Positions 1-11,043 of a stretch of DNA of 64,000 bases are shown here, in pieces; within the stretch, counting starts at the first letter, position 1, and every line of letters begins with the position of its first letter. Made by a program: the position numbers and the translations under genes. This DNA is from Erwinia_E haradaeae_H (GTDB taxonomy: Bacteria > Pseudomonadota > Gammaproteobacteria > Enterobacterales > Enterobacteriaceae). The stretch spans positions 372,001 through 436,000 of the forward strand of contig NZ_LR217705.1 of the NCBI RefSeq assembly GCF_900698885.1, given 5' to 3'. The notes below the pieces were generated by a model. It searched no databases. It saw nothing but the letters and a program-made list of their open reading frames with translations, and was not told the origin of the DNA.

Positions 1-1537
1 GTTGTAATTGATATGATTACAATTTAGTTCTCTTATAGTAGATCAAGGTTTCATGGATTTTCAGATAATCTTCTAGAATCATCATGCAGTAACGTTCATC
101 TAGTAATAATTTTTGCGAAATAATATGCAGAGATAATTAATATCTCTAGATAAAAGTGATTATATGAATAATAATATTTGTGCCATTTATACAATAAGAT
201 TGATTTGTTAACGATTATAAACAGAGTTAAAATATTTTATGTCTTTATTGTAATATCTTCTGTGTTCATTATTGTAGCAGAGCAAAACTCGTAAGGCTGA
301 TAGTGGAAAGAATTTATTTGTGTTTTTTAAAATTCTTGCGTTATGGAATATCTTTCATAAGAATAATTGAATTAATCAAGTCTTTTTCTAAATCGTAACA
401 TACTGTTCTACATAAATTAGATAGAAGATAAATAGATTCACTATTTGTACAATACGTACCCGTAATGAAAGTAGAAATCTTGCGTATATTATCGATTAAA
501 TGGAGATTGTGTTATTAGTGCATAGGATTTTTTAGTGTTCGATAGGGATATGTTACTCACTATGCAAGAATTATATATCTTATGATAGTGATCATATTTT
601 ATATGTTTAATTTCTAATTAACAGATATATTACCTGAGATAATATATTTACATTGTAAAACAATAAAATATCTATTTTAAGCTTTTATATTAATAACTAA
701 AATTATTGCATACCCTAAAATTAATAGTGAGTTGAGGTATATTGTAGAGAATTACTATTCTAATAATTATGTAATCATCAATGATAGTTATAGAGAAAAA
801 TATAGTATGAGCTCTTAATGACAAAGTCCGGAAATTGCTTTATCACTTTTCTATTTAGTCCCTCCTGAGTACAATTAATCAGCGCACGTTTTAAATATTC
901 AATTAAATGAAGATTTTGTACAATTTTTCTGTTTTGAAATATATAAAGCAATATAAAATCAGGTGGATCTACCCTAATATTGAAATGGTTATCAGAAATA
1001 AATACCATGATATTTATACTGAATATATATGATTGTAATAGGTCATGCTTTATGATTTCTAAATATTATTGGTATGTTTATGATGTATCCTCGTATTATG
1101 AGGAGTGCTATTGATGTTAGAAAAATTTATCAAATTTTGAAATTGATAGTTTAAATTTAGAACATTTTCACTATGAGTGAAGATCTTTTAGTATAAATAT
1201 ATAACTTAAGAATGGCTCAAGAAGCTAGTGAGGTTTATTATGGGAAATATTTTCATATTACATCGGTATTGTTATTGATAATTTCAAGGTCAGTGCATGG
1301 GATTGAATTGCCGCTGTGTATTCTCTAAATTCTAGCGTATTGCTTTTATTGAGTATGTAATAAAATGAAAAAAATAGAGGAGAGCTATTTAATTTTTAGT
1401 ATTCTAATATAAATCAACATCTGTAGTATAGAGTTTGGATAGATAAAATCTATAGAGTTATTGCGATGAATAATTTTTATTATAATATATAATGTTCATT
1501 ATATTAGTTAATTAGATAGTAAGCGTTAAAGTGTCGA
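1..1537. other. gene-poor AT-rich region upstream of mrdA
   Basis: No supportable gene is seen in about 1.5 kb. In E. coli the genes before mrdA are rsfS and rlmH, so decayed remnants of these would be expected here. Reading all frames by eye gave no alignment I would defend. A 76-codon reverse-strand open frame at 778-1008 resembles no family I know and has the AT-driven composition of random sequence. The stretch is probably degraded DNA that also holds the mrdA promoter. Confidence 0.7.
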
Positions 1538-3397
1538 ATGAAATTACAAGATAGCTTCTTCCGTGATTATAGTGCTGAAAAAAAACTGTTTATTCATCAC
1601 ATATACATTGCTTTTGTAGGTATTTTTTTACTTTTGTTAATATTACTCATTAATCTTTATTTTTTACAAATTATTCATTATAAAGATTATAGTACGCGTT
1701 TCAATGAAAATCGAATTAAATTAATACCAATTCTCCCTAAGAGAGGTTTGATTTGTGATAGAAATGGCGTACTTTTAGCGTTAAATAGAACTATATATCA
1801 GCTAAAAATTATACCAGAACAAGTTGAGAACTTATCATTAATTTTGCAGCAACTCACGCCTATTGTCAATTTGACGACTAAAGAATTGAGGGATTTTAAA
1901 AAAGAGAGACAACGGGTAAATCACTTTACTTCTATTGTTTTGAAAAGTAGTTTAAGCAATATTCAAGTTTCTAGATTTTTAGTTAATCAGTATCGCTTTC
2001 GAGGGGTGATCATAGAAGGTTATCAGCAACGATTATATCCTTACGGATCAGTTCTTACTCATGTTCTTGGATATGTGTCAAAGATTAATCATCAAGATAT
2101 GCAACGCTTAGAAATTAATGGTAGCTCGTCTAATTATACAGAGACCAGTGATATTGGCAAGTTAGGTATTGAGCGTTATTACGAAAGTTTATTACATGGT
2201 AATATTGGATATGCGGAAGTTGAGGTTAACAACTATGGGCGAGTTATTCGTCAACTCGACAAAAGAGCACCTCAGGCGGGTGGAGACATTTATCTGAGTA
2301 TTGATTTAAAGCTACAACAATATATTGAAACTCTTTTGCGTGGTAGTCGTTCTGCTGTTGTTGTAACTGATCCACGTAACGGAGAGGTGTTAGCAATGGT
2401 GTCCATGCCTAGTTATAATCCAAATCTATTTGTACGTGGTATTTCAGAAGACCAATATAAAATTGTGTTAAATGATAGTAATCACCCATTAATTAACCGT
2501 GCTATCCAAGGGACTTATCCACCAGCTTCCACGGTGAAACCGTGTATTGCTATTGCTGCATTAAAATCTGGAGTAGTAACAAATCATACCACTCTCTTTG
2601 ATCCTGGATGGTGGCAATTACCACAGTCTGCTAAACGCTTTCGCGATTGGAAGCGATCTGGTCATGGTAATTTAGATGTAATAAAGGCGATAGAAGAGTC
2701 TTCTGACACATTTTTTTATCAAATTGCATATGATATAGGTATTGATCGTTTAAGTAACTGGATGAAGCAGTTTGGTTATGGATGTCTGACTGGAATTGAT
2801 TTAGTAGGAGAAAATTCTGGTATTATGCCAACTCGTTCATGGAAAATACATCGCTTTAAAAGTCATTGGTATCAGGGGGATACCATTCCAGTTGGTATTG
2901 GGCAAGGTTACTGGACTGCCACCCCGTTGCAGATGAATAAGGCTCTTATGGTTCTGATTAATAACGGGACTATTAAAACTCCACATTTTTTTCTCTATGT
3001 TACACAAGGGAATCATAAAGTACTATGGAATGAGATAAAGACTACCCCTATTTATCAGGTAAATAGAGAATATTGGGAAATTGTTAAAAAAGGAATGTAT
3101 GGTGTAGCTAATCACATCAACGGTACTGCTAGAAAAAGTTTTGCAGATGCACCATATAAAATTGCTGCCAAGTCAGGTACAGCGCAGGTTTTTGATTTAA
3201 AAGATGAAGAAGTCTATAACGCTAATCTACTCAATGAACGTTTGCGTGATCATAAATTGATGGTTGCGTATGCACCATATAATCATCCACGTATTGCAAT
3301 TGCTATAATTCTTGAGAATGCCAAGGATAGCGCATCTGTTGGAAAAATTACACGTCAAATTTTAGATTATTACATAATGTCTACGCGTCATTATTAG
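1538..3397 (+). CDS. mrdA: penicillin-binding protein 2 (peptidoglycan D,D-transpeptidase MrdA)
   Basis: Class B transpeptidase that cross-links peptidoglycan during cell elongation in the inner membrane and periplasm. The 619-residue product aligns over its full length with E. coli PBP2 (633 residues); the shortfall is mainly at the C-terminus. One membrane segment lies at about residues 23-46. The SxxK motif STVK starts at Ser331, the SxN-type motif is SSD in EESSDTFFYQ, and KSGT starts at Lys545, so the active site is complete. It begins MKLQDSFFRDY, matching the family start. The gene behind it, rodA, normally its glycosyltransferase partner, is a pseudogene, so this copy appears to act without RodA or with another SEDS protein encoded elsewhere. 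Identity is certain; function without RodA is inference. Confidence 0.97.
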   Translation: MKLQDSFFRDYSAEKKLFIHHIYIAFVGIFLLLLILLINLYFLQIIHYKDYSTRFNENRIKLIPILPKRGLICDRNGVLLALNRTIYQLKIIPEQVENLSLILQQLTPIVNLTTKELRDFKKERQRVNHFTSIVLKSSLSNIQVSRFLVNQYRFRGVIIEGYQQRLYPYGSVLTHVLGYVSKINHQDMQRLEINGSSSNYTETSDIGKLGIERYYESLLHGNIGYAEVEVNNYGRVIRQLDKRAPQAGGDIYLSIDLKLQQYIETLLRGSRSAVVVTDPRNGEVLAMVSMPSYNPNLFVRGISEDQYKIVLNDSNHPLINRAIQGTYPPASTVKPCIAIAALKSGVVTNHTTLFDPGWWQLPQSAKRFRDWKRSGHGNLDVIKAIEESSDTFFYQIAYDIGIDRLSNWMKQFGYGCLTGIDLVGENSGIMPTRSWKIHRFKSHWYQGDTIPVGIGQGYWTATPLQMNKALMVLINNGTIKTPHFFLYVTQGNHKVLWNEIKTTPIYQVNREYWEIVKKGMYGVANHINGTARKSFADAPYKIAAKSGTAQVFDLKDEEVYNANLLNERLRDHKLMVAYAPYNHPRIAIAIILENAKDSASVGKITRQILDYYIMSTRHY

Positions 3398-3451
3398 AAG
3401 GCTTCTAGCATATTATTTTATTGTCTTGTGCATGAGAATAACTAATCAATA

Positions 3452-4568
3452 ATGATTAATCACAAGGATAGAGGTGTTTTGGATCGCATACATGTAGATC
3501 CGTTCTTTTTTTTGATTATTACTGTATTATTAGTTGTCAGTCTATTAATAATGTGGAGCGCCAGTAGGCGCCAGTAGACAGAATCTTGGTATGATAGCAT
3601 ATAAGGTGACTTAGGTTAGTATGGGTATAAGTATGATGATACTTATGGCGCGGATTTCCTCGCATATTTATGAGATATTGGCTTTTTACCTTATATGCGA
3701 TTTTTTCTTATCTCACTTATTTTAGTTGATGTATCTGGACAAATAAGCAAAGGGGGCTCAGCATTGGTTAGATCTTGGTATGATACGTTTTCAACCATTA
3801 GAAATAGCTAAAATCTCTGTACCTTTAATGGTAGCTCGGTGCGTAAATCACGATATGTACTCACCAAGAATAAGCAATACTATTGCCGCATTAATTCTGA
3901 TATTAATCCCGACTTTTTTAGTTTTGTTTTAGTTTGATCTTGGTATTTCGATACTTATTGCTATTTCTGGTTTGGTTGTATTATTTTTATTAGGTATACG
4001 CTGATTCGGATCGTTATGGCAACATTTTCTATTGCGGCATTTACGCCTGGAGTATGGTTCTAGTGCATACACCATCCGAAACGTCATTGTATTAGTATTT
4101 TTCTTTCTCCTGAAAGTGATCCGCTAGGATTAGGTTATCATATTATTCAGTCAAAAATTGCTATTGGTTCTGGTGGTATTTTAGTAAAGATTGTCTTTAT
4201 ATAACTTAATTTCAGCTTAAGTTCCTTCCTGATAGACACATAGACTTTATTTTTTCTGTTTTGGCTGAAGAGAGCTAGGATTAGTAGAAGTTATATTTCT
4301 TTTGTGCTATATCGTTATTTCTTATACGTGGATTATTGATAGCAGTTTGCGCACAGAATGCTTTTGGTAGGGTTTTTCAGGTGGATTTACAATAGTTTTA
4401 TTTACGTATTTGTCAATACCGACACGGTAAGCGTCTTCTTTCCAGTGGCAGGAGATCTGTTCTTATCATTCGCTATGTTTGCTCGGAATTGATAGCCCTC
4501 ATGGCTGGGTTTGGTATTATTTTATATCCATCCAGACACGTAAAAAAATGTTATTAAAGAGTCTTTAA
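3452..4568 (+). pseudogene. rodA: rodA (mrdB) pseudogene, SEDS peptidoglycan glycosyltransferase
   Basis: Translating in pieces recovers RodA from end to end: HVDPFFF and IMWSAS near the start, then WLDLGMIRFQPLEIAKISV, DLGISILIAISGLVVLFLLG, PESDPLGLGYHIIQSKIAIG, LPDRHIDFIFSVLAEE, and MAGFGI plus a KKMLLKSL-like end. The frame is broken many times. A 10-bp tandem duplication at 3558-3577 shifts the frame into an immediate stop. A run of five G at 3752-3756, where four would keep the frame, causes another shift. There are also nonsense codons, such as TAG for a Gln before FDLG and TGA for a Trp after LLGIR. The start ATG at 3452 is still present 54 nt after mrdA. It cannot make a working protein. 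Confidence 0.93.
3558..3577. repeat. perfect 10-bp tandem duplication inside rodA
   Basis: GCGCCAGTAG occurs twice back to back (3558-3567 and 3568-3577). Removing one copy restores the reading WSASRQNLGMI, which matches E. coli RodA WSASGQDIGMM. The duplication is therefore a recognisable inactivating event. It looks recent relative to other lesions because the copies are identical, although short repeats can also be kept identical by chance. Confidence 0.95.
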
Positions 4569-5756
4569 AAAACTCTACAGTCGCGCTCATTTATATGTAG
4601 TTACATAATATATGTAGCTAGATACGATTTTCTCTGATTACTTGATCACGTCATTATTAATGGTTACGTTAGATTACAAGGTATTGCTTTAATTACGAGT
4701 AAATTTAAAAATCATTTTAGGTATCAGAATCAATAGATAGATTTATAAAGTTATTCATTACGGATAAGATAAAGAATACATTAAACATTAAAAGAGAAAA
4801 CTAGGCTAGATATTTTGCTTCACTGTAAGAATCAAAAGCAATAAGCATCTCATTTATAGAAAACAGGCTTTAGTCAAATTTTTTGATTTGGCATGTATAT
4901 ACATATCAAACTATATTTAATTTATATTAAATTTTAATATATTTTCTCTAATTATTTCATGAGGTGGTCTTATTGTTGAGAAGCATGTTGCAAAATCTAA
5001 TTTTAATAGACAATTGTATTAAATTTATATACAGTGCTTAAGAGTATTACTTTGATTAGTGACTACTTTTATTGATGTTTATTTTTATAAACTGTATTAA
5101 AAAATTTTTTGTTATTTAATTTAAATATATTTAATACTAAATAAGTCAAAAAGTAAGCAAATAAGAAAAAAAGCAAGTAACAAGATCTGGATATGTTTAA
5201 TTATTGTTAAGATATTAGTATTTATATAGAATATTCTTAGATCAAGAATAGCAATATTAAAAGTATTATAATTTCTATTATTTTCAAGAAATATATTCCG
5301 TATTACGTTTTAACCAATAATGGTGTTATGTAAAGATTCTTTTTGTGATCTCGATTGATCTGTGTAGATGATAAATTTTGAGGTGTGCGTTTTTTTATTG
5401 ATAGTAGCTCCATTAATCAATAGATAGAGTTATATTATTAAGTCAAAATGATTTTTATTACATGAATTTTATGTATTTTTTCACATGCATAAATTTTGTT
5501 AAAATAAAATATATTTTATAATTTTTTAGTTATATGTCATGAGACATACATGCTCTTTCTTTAAAAGAAGATTTTTATAGTACTGCAGATACAATATTTA
5601 TTGTACTGCATATACAATAATTTAATACGTTACTCGAAAAATTACGGACAGAATTTTATTTTAATTTTTAGTATAGTGTATTAATTTAGATTGCTTTATT
5701 AGGTTTGTAGGTTGAAAAGTTCGAATTATTATTATGGTAATATATAAGGTGTAGTA
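4569..5756. other. non-coding region after the rodA pseudogene
   Basis: About 1.2 kb of AT-rich sequence without a supportable gene. E. coli has rlpA and dacA after rodA, and I could not recognise either here. An old, slightly diverged duplication is visible: the 16-mer at 5581-5596 and its copy at 5604-5619 differ by one base. The last part must carry the ychF leader; a weak ribosome binding site (AAGGT) lies a few bases before that gene. Confidence 0.65.
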
Positions 5757-6851
5757 ATGGGTTTAAAATGCGGAATTATTGGGATGCCAAACATTGGGAA
5801 ATCTACTTTATTTAATGCGTTAACTGGTGCAAATGTACAGGCTGAAAATTTTCCATTTTGTACTATTAAACCTCATAGCAAAATTTTGGCGATTCGTGAT
5901 GTACGCTTAGAAAAATTAGCAAAGATTGTACAGCCCCAGAGGGTAATACCTACTACTATAGAGTTTGTGGATATTGCAGGTCTTGTTAAAGGTGCATCTA
6001 AAGGTGAAGGATTGGGTAGTCAATTTTTAACTCATATTCGAGAAACTGAAGCCATTATCCATGTTGTTCGCTGCTTTGAAGATAATAATATCATACATGT
6101 TAATAATACAGTAAATCCTTTGGATGATATTAGCACTGTTAAGAGTGAATTAATTTTATCTGATTTAGAAATTTGTGATCGCGCTCTACAACGTATCATA
6201 AAAAAACAAGTATTCTATAAGGATGAAGATTTTAAAATTAAGCGCGGTATCTACGAACAGTGTTTGGCGCATCTAGAAAACTTTTCTATGCTTTCTACTT
6301 TAAATTTAAGTGCTCAAGATCGTTGCTTAATTCGTGATTTAAATTTTCTCACATTGAAGCCAAGTATGTATGTCGCTAATGTGCATGAAGATAGTTGTAA
6401 AAATTACAGCTATCTTGATCAATTATATAATCTTGCTGCTACAGAATCTGCAGAAGTAGTAACAGTTTGCGCATCGATGGAATTAGAACTTTCAAAGTTA
6501 GAAAATGTTACACGTCAGGAGTTTATGAATGCATTAGGAATTCAAAGAACTAGTTTACAGCGTATCATTAAAACTGGGTATGATCTATTGCGTTTACAAA
6601 CTTACTTTACAGCAGGTGTAAAAGAAGTTAGGGCATGGACTGTTCCTATTGGCACAATGGCGTCAGAAGCAGCTGGTAAAATTCATAGTGATTTTAAGAA
6701 AGGTTTTATTCGTTCGCAAACTGTTTCTTTTGATGATTTTATAAATTATAACGGGGAAAAGGGAGCAAAAGAAGCTGGAAAAATACGATCAGAAGGGAAA
6801 GAGTACATCGTGCAAGATGGTGATATTATGCATTTTCTTTTTAATGTATAG
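5757..6851 (+). CDS. ychF: ribosome-binding ATPase YchF (OLA1 subfamily)
   Basis: An Obg-family P-loop NTPase that prefers ATP and binds the 50S and 70S ribosome. It is linked to translation and the oxidative stress response in E. coli. The P-loop GMPNIGKST is at about residues 9-17, the switch region is FVDIAGLVKGASKGEGLG, and the C-terminal TGS-like end is KEYIVQDGDIMHFLFNV. At 364 residues it equals E. coli YchF (363). The usual neighbour pth is absent and the gene stands alone between two long gaps. No lesion is seen. Confidence 0.97.
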   Translation: MGLKCGIIGMPNIGKSTLFNALTGANVQAENFPFCTIKPHSKILAIRDVRLEKLAKIVQPQRVIPTTIEFVDIAGLVKGASKGEGLGSQFLTHIRETEAIIHVVRCFEDNNIIHVNNTVNPLDDISTVKSELILSDLEICDRALQRIIKKQVFYKDEDFKIKRGIYEQCLAHLENFSMLSTLNLSAQDRCLIRDLNFLTLKPSMYVANVHEDSCKNYSYLDQLYNLAATESAEVVTVCASMELELSKLENVTRQEFMNALGIQRTSLQRIIKTGYDLLRLQTYFTAGVKEVRAWTVPIGTMASEAAGKIHSDFKKGFIRSQTVSFDDFINYNGEKGAKEAGKIRSEGKEYIVQDGDIMHFLFNV

Positions 6852-7642
6852 AGCTAGAGATAGAAATAAAATAAAAATTGATACAATTTATATATTGTAT
6901 AGATATGTTTTTATTTTTAAAATAATTTAATTTATTTATTAAAAACATATTTAGTATACGATTTAAATATATGATATATTTTATATTTTTAATATGATTT
7001 AATATAAATAATAGAAAAATTTCGTTTGCAGAATCTCTTCATGGTATATGGATTAAAATTTATGCTGTATTCTACTACATAGTAATGATTTTTATTTATT
7101 AGAAAAATCTAAATAAATATTTTTAATATTATAAAATAAATAATATCATCTTGATGATTATCATTTATTATTCATTATTCATTAGGATTATTATTGTTTA
7201 TCAATGGTTGTTAAATTTTAAAAATTTACAATATTTAATTCGAGCAGTCATTATTAGTTTAATAAAATCATTGTGTATTTTTATAATTATTAAAATTTAC
7301 TAAAATCATTTCATCATAACAGTTAAATAATTTAAAAAATTATCTTAATAACTCTATTGTTTCCTTAATATGTTGTGCTTGTAGCATTTATGACATGAGA
7401 TGGGCTATATATATTATATTAATAATCTTACCCTCTTAAATAAGAAATAAATAGTTCTTTTAAATAAAGTTATTTATTAAAATTCATTTGGTTTTTTGAA
7501 GAATTTATTACGCTTAGCATAAAACTAAGAAAAAGTGAATTTACACATTCTTATAGTGTAGGCACCAGAATTCCAATTTAAAAATATACTAAAAATTTAT
7601 AATTTTCAAATATTAGATAGAAGATGACTATGTAGTCAATTG
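6852..7642. other. non-coding AT-rich gap, ychF to hemH
   Basis: About 0.8 kb between two convergent genes. No reading frame, RNA gene or terminator hairpin with a T-run is convincing. The sequence is dominated by A and T runs. Confidence 0.65.
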
Positions 7643-8605
7643 TTAAAAGAAAGGGGTTACTATCTCTTTCATCATTTTAATGTGCGCCTCATCAACATTG
7701 AGCGCTCGAATATATTCAAAATGTGTACCACCGGCATGAAAAAATACTTCTCTATTTTGTATATTAATTTCCTCCAAAGTCTCAAGACAATCAGCTGAAA
7801 ACCCAGGGCTGATGACATGAACGTTTTTTATTCCTTTATTGGGTAACATTTTTAAGATACTTTGAGTATATGGCGTCAGCCAAGGTTCATATCCAAAGCG
7901 AGACTGAAAGGTTAGCATGGCTGTGTTTAGGTTCATACCTAAGGCTTTTATGAGTAATTTAAAAGTTGTATAACAACGCTGGGGGTAGTCGTCACCCTCA
8001 TTAACAAAACGTTGAGGAATACCATGAAATGAAACAACTAAAAGATCTGGTTTGCCATATCTTTTGAATGAATCATTTACTGAGGCTTTTAATGCAGCAA
8101 TATAAGTCGGATTTTGTGCATAGTCACGTATAAAACAGACTGATGGTATACGTCGATAACCAGAAAATACCTTATGCACTCCATCCCATACTGCTCCTGC
8201 GGTTGCACAAGAGAACTGAGGAAACAGGGGGAGAATAATTAGTCTATTAACCTTTTTTTTTCTTATTAGTATGTCTAGAGCACTTTTCAAGCTAGGGTTT
8301 CCATAGCTCATGCCAAGCTCTACAGGGATATTTAATTTTTTAGATAATTCATAGCATTGTCTTTGGCTATATACTATTAATGGAGACCCTTCATTCATCC
8401 ATATTGAGGTGTATAATTTCACTAAACGTCGCGATCGAGCAGGTAGTATGATCAGATGTAATATAGGCCACCATAACCATCGTGGCATGTCAATGATTCT
8501 TTGATCGCTTAAAAATTGTTTAAGATATTTTTTTATAGCTGCTTTAGTAGGAGCTTCAGGTGTTCCAATATTTACTAGAAGAACTCCAGATCTATCTTGT
8601 AGCAT
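7643..8605 (-). CDS. hemH: ferrochelatase (protoheme ferro-lyase)
   Basis: Inserts ferrous iron into protoporphyrin IX, the last step of protoheme synthesis, at the cytoplasmic face of the membrane. At 320 residues it is exactly the E. coli length. Visible family blocks are LLVNIGTPEAPT at the N-terminus, LGMSYGNPSLKSAL, LPLFPQFSCATAGAVWD, the catalytic histidine in SFHGIPQRF near residue 194, TFQSRFGYEPWL, and SPGFSADCLETLEEI with a conserved glutamate. In E. coli adk lies directly upstream; here the upstream side is a 0.8 kb gap, so the locus is rearranged. The gene is intact, which implies the cell still makes heme for respiration or other heme proteins. Confidence 0.97.
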   Translation of the reverse strand: MLQDRSGVLLVNIGTPEAPTKAAIKKYLKQFLSDQRIIDMPRWLWWPILHLIILPARSRRLVKLYTSIWMNEGSPLIVYSQRQCYELSKKLNIPVELGMSYGNPSLKSALDILIRKKKVNRLIILPLFPQFSCATAGAVWDGVHKVFSGYRRIPSVCFIRDYAQNPTYIAALKASVNDSFKRYGKPDLLVVSFHGIPQRFVNEGDDYPQRCYTTFKLLIKALGMNLNTAMLTFQSRFGYEPWLTPYTQSILKMLPNKGIKNVHVISPGFSADCLETLEEINIQNREVFFHAGGTHFEYIRALNVDEAHIKMMKEIVTPFF

Positions 8606-9393
8606 GTACCGATCCTTTTATATTTTAATTGAATGTTGCAAATTAGTATAATAGTTTTATTAAACTATACTTTAGTTATTTATATATAACTTCCTTCATT
8701 GTAATCATACCATATACATGCTTTTCATTTTCTAAATGACTCATTTAAAATTATTTAATAAGGTTGTCGTGGATTTGATCGTGTAGCTATTTCTATTAGT
8801 TTTTGAAGTAACTTAAGATGTTTAATATTGTATGATTTGCATTATAGGCAAATTACTTCATGAAGTTTTAGTTATCTATTTATATATCAGTAATATTTCT
8901 ATTAGTAATATAGAGTGAAAATGATCTATTAAAAATATATTATATCTAGTTTATTAAAAACTCTAATAAACTACGTTATAACTTTATTGATGTAGTTTCT
9001 AATATCGTTCTTATTTATTTTTAATAGAATAAGTAAGATATTAGAAATTTCTGCTTATTATGGTTTAACTTTATGCCATGATATAAAATAAAATACTTTA
9101 GTATTTTATTAGTATAATATAGATTATGCTCGCATGTTATGCATCGCTTAAATATTTTTAAATAAGATATTTTATAGTTTATTTTTAAGTTATTTTTATT
9201 GGTAATTACATCATACAAATTTTATTAGTCATTTTTTCTATATTTCTAATAGTTGTGCGTGATGATATGGTTAAATTATTAGAATATTTTTATAGATATT
9301 AAATTAATAGGCATCATTTAAGTAACTATTAGATTGTTGGTAAGCTATATGTTATCAATTTTTCTAGTACGTTCTTAATTAAGAGTCAGTTTC
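8606..9393. other. non-coding gap between divergent hemH and pgi
   Basis: About 0.8 kb that must contain both promoters, although I cannot assign them. A 65-codon reverse-strand open frame at 9021-9218 is rich in Lys, Asn, Ile and Tyr, as expected of random AT-rich DNA, and is not reported as a gene. No adk remnant was recognised. Confidence 0.65.
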
Positions 9394-11043
9394 ATGAAAA
9401 ATTTTAATCCAATATATACTGCTGCGTGGCGGGATCTAAAAGATCATTTTAAAAAAATGAAAAATGTAACAATTAGTGACCTTTTTGCTAATGATACACA
9501 ACGATTTTCTAATTTTTCTATATTTTTTCAGAATCAGATGCTGGTAGATTTTTCTAAAAATATTATTACTAGCGAAACACTAGACAAATTACAAGCACTA
9601 GCAAGAGAAACTAATTTACATAGTGCTATCAAATCTATGTTTTCTAGTGAAAAAATTAATTGCACTGAAGATCGTGCAGTGCTTCATATTGCTTTGCGTA
9701 ATCGTGAAAATATTCCGATTATTATGGATGGGCAAGATGTTATGCCTCAAGTTAATGCGGTATTACAAAAAATGAAGGCGTTCACTAAGGAAGTAATTCA
9801 TGGTAAATGGAGAGGTTTTACTGGGAAAGCTATCACTGATGTGGTAAATATTGGAATTGGTGGATCAGATCTTGGGCCATGTATGGTCACAGAGGCGCTA
9901 AGACCATATAAAAATCATCTTAGAATGCATTTTGTTTCTAATATTGATTATAAGCATCTTTCTGAAGTATTAAGCATTGTAACTCCGGATACTACACTAT
10001 TCTTGATTGCATCAAAAACATTTACTACTCAAGAAACCATAACAAATGCGCGTAGTGCGCGTACATGGTTTTTAACTTCAGGAAAAAAGATTGATATATC
10101 TAAGCATTTTGTTGCTTTATCTAGTAATCGAAAAGCGGCTAGTGATTTTGGGATAAGTATCAATAATATTTTTGAGCTCTGGGATTGGGTTGGGGGGCGT
10201 TATTCGGTATGGTCATCTATTGGTTTATCTATTGCGCTTTCTATTGGTTTTGAAAACTTTGAAAAACTACTGAGTGGAGCATATGCTATGGATCGTCATT
10301 TTTATGAGGCTCCATTAGAAAAAAATTTACCAATATTACTAGCTTTGATTAGCATCTGGTATAGTAATTTTTTTCATTCAGAAACAGAAGCAATTTTACC
10401 ATATGATCAATCTATGCATCGTTTTGTCGCTTATATTCAACAATGCAACATGGAGTCTAATGGAAAAGATATCGATCGTACTGGAAGATCAATATCTTAT
10501 CAGACTAGCCCAATCATTTGGGGAGAAGTAGGTATTAATGGACAGCATTCTTTTTATCAGCTATTACATCAAGGAACTAAGTTAATACCATGTGATTTTA
10601 TTGCATCTGCAATATCTTGGAATACGTTAAGTGACCATCATAATAAGTTGATATCTGCTTTTTTTGCTCAAACAGAGGTGCTGGCTTTTGGTAAAACATC
10701 TGAAGAAATAAAAAAAGAATACGCTTATAATCCGAGTGATTTTGTATTAGATCAAAAGGCAATTAATTATAAGGTATTAAAGGGTAATCGTCCAACTAAT
10801 TCGATTTTTTTACGTTACATCACTCCATATACTCTCGGGTCACTAATGGCTCTTTATGAGCATAAAATTTTTACGCAAGGGGCTATTCTTAATATTTTTA
10901 GCTTTGATCAATGGGGCGTTGAGATTGGAAAAAAAGCAGCAAGCCGTATTCTTTTAGATATATCCCGCACGGAAGATGTCAATTGTCATGACAGTTCCAC
11001 TAATGGGCTTATTAATTGTTATAAATTATGGCGTAAATTATAG
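9394..11043 (+). CDS. pgi: glucose-6-phosphate isomerase
   Basis: Interconverts glucose-6-phosphate and fructose-6-phosphate, feeding glycolysis and also supplying the fructose-6-phosphate that GlmS (in this window) turns into glucosamine-6-phosphate. The protein is 549 residues, identical in length to E. coli Pgi. Family signatures are present: DVVNIGIGGSDLGP, ASKTFTTQET, EAILPYDQSMHRF, GEVGINGQHSFYQLLHQGTK with the catalytic His, and FDQWGVEIGKK with the catalytic Lys. The ending SSTNGLINCYKLWRKL also matches. The preceding ribosome binding site is weak. It stands alone between gaps. Confidence 0.98.
   Translation: MKNFNPIYTAAWRDLKDHFKKMKNVTISDLFANDTQRFSNFSIFFQNQMLVDFSKNIITSETLDKLQALARETNLHSAIKSMFSSEKINCTEDRAVLHIALRNRENIPIIMDGQDVMPQVNAVLQKMKAFTKEVIHGKWRGFTGKAITDVVNIGIGGSDLGPCMVTEALRPYKNHLRMHFVSNIDYKHLSEVLSIVTPDTTLFLIASKTFTTQETITNARSARTWFLTSGKKIDISKHFVALSSNRKAASDFGISINNIFELWDWVGGRYSVWSSIGLSIALSIGFENFEKLLSGAYAMDRHFYEAPLEKNLPILLALISIWYSNFFHSETEAILPYDQSMHRFVAYIQQCNMESNGKDIDRTGRSISYQTSPIIWGEVGINGQHSFYQLLHQGTKLIPCDFIASAISWNTLSDHHNKLISAFFAQTEVLAFGKTSEEIKKEYAYNPSDFVLDQKAINYKVLKGNRPTNSIFLRYITPYTLGSLMALYEHKIFTQGAILNIFSFDQWGVEIGKKAASRILLDISRTEDVNCHDSSTNGLINCYKLWRKL

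Noticed and set aside
778..1008. 76-codon reverse-strand open frame
   Set aside because: No family resemblance, no ribosome binding site of note, composition as expected from random AT-rich DNA.
5700..5750. tRNA-like GTTCGAA segment before ychF
   Set aside because: Only the T-loop-like heptamer is present; no acceptor or anticodon stems can be formed around it.
9021..9218. 65-codon reverse-strand open frame
   Set aside because: Almost only Lys, Asn, Ile, Tyr, Leu and Phe; lies in a decayed gap and matches nothing.
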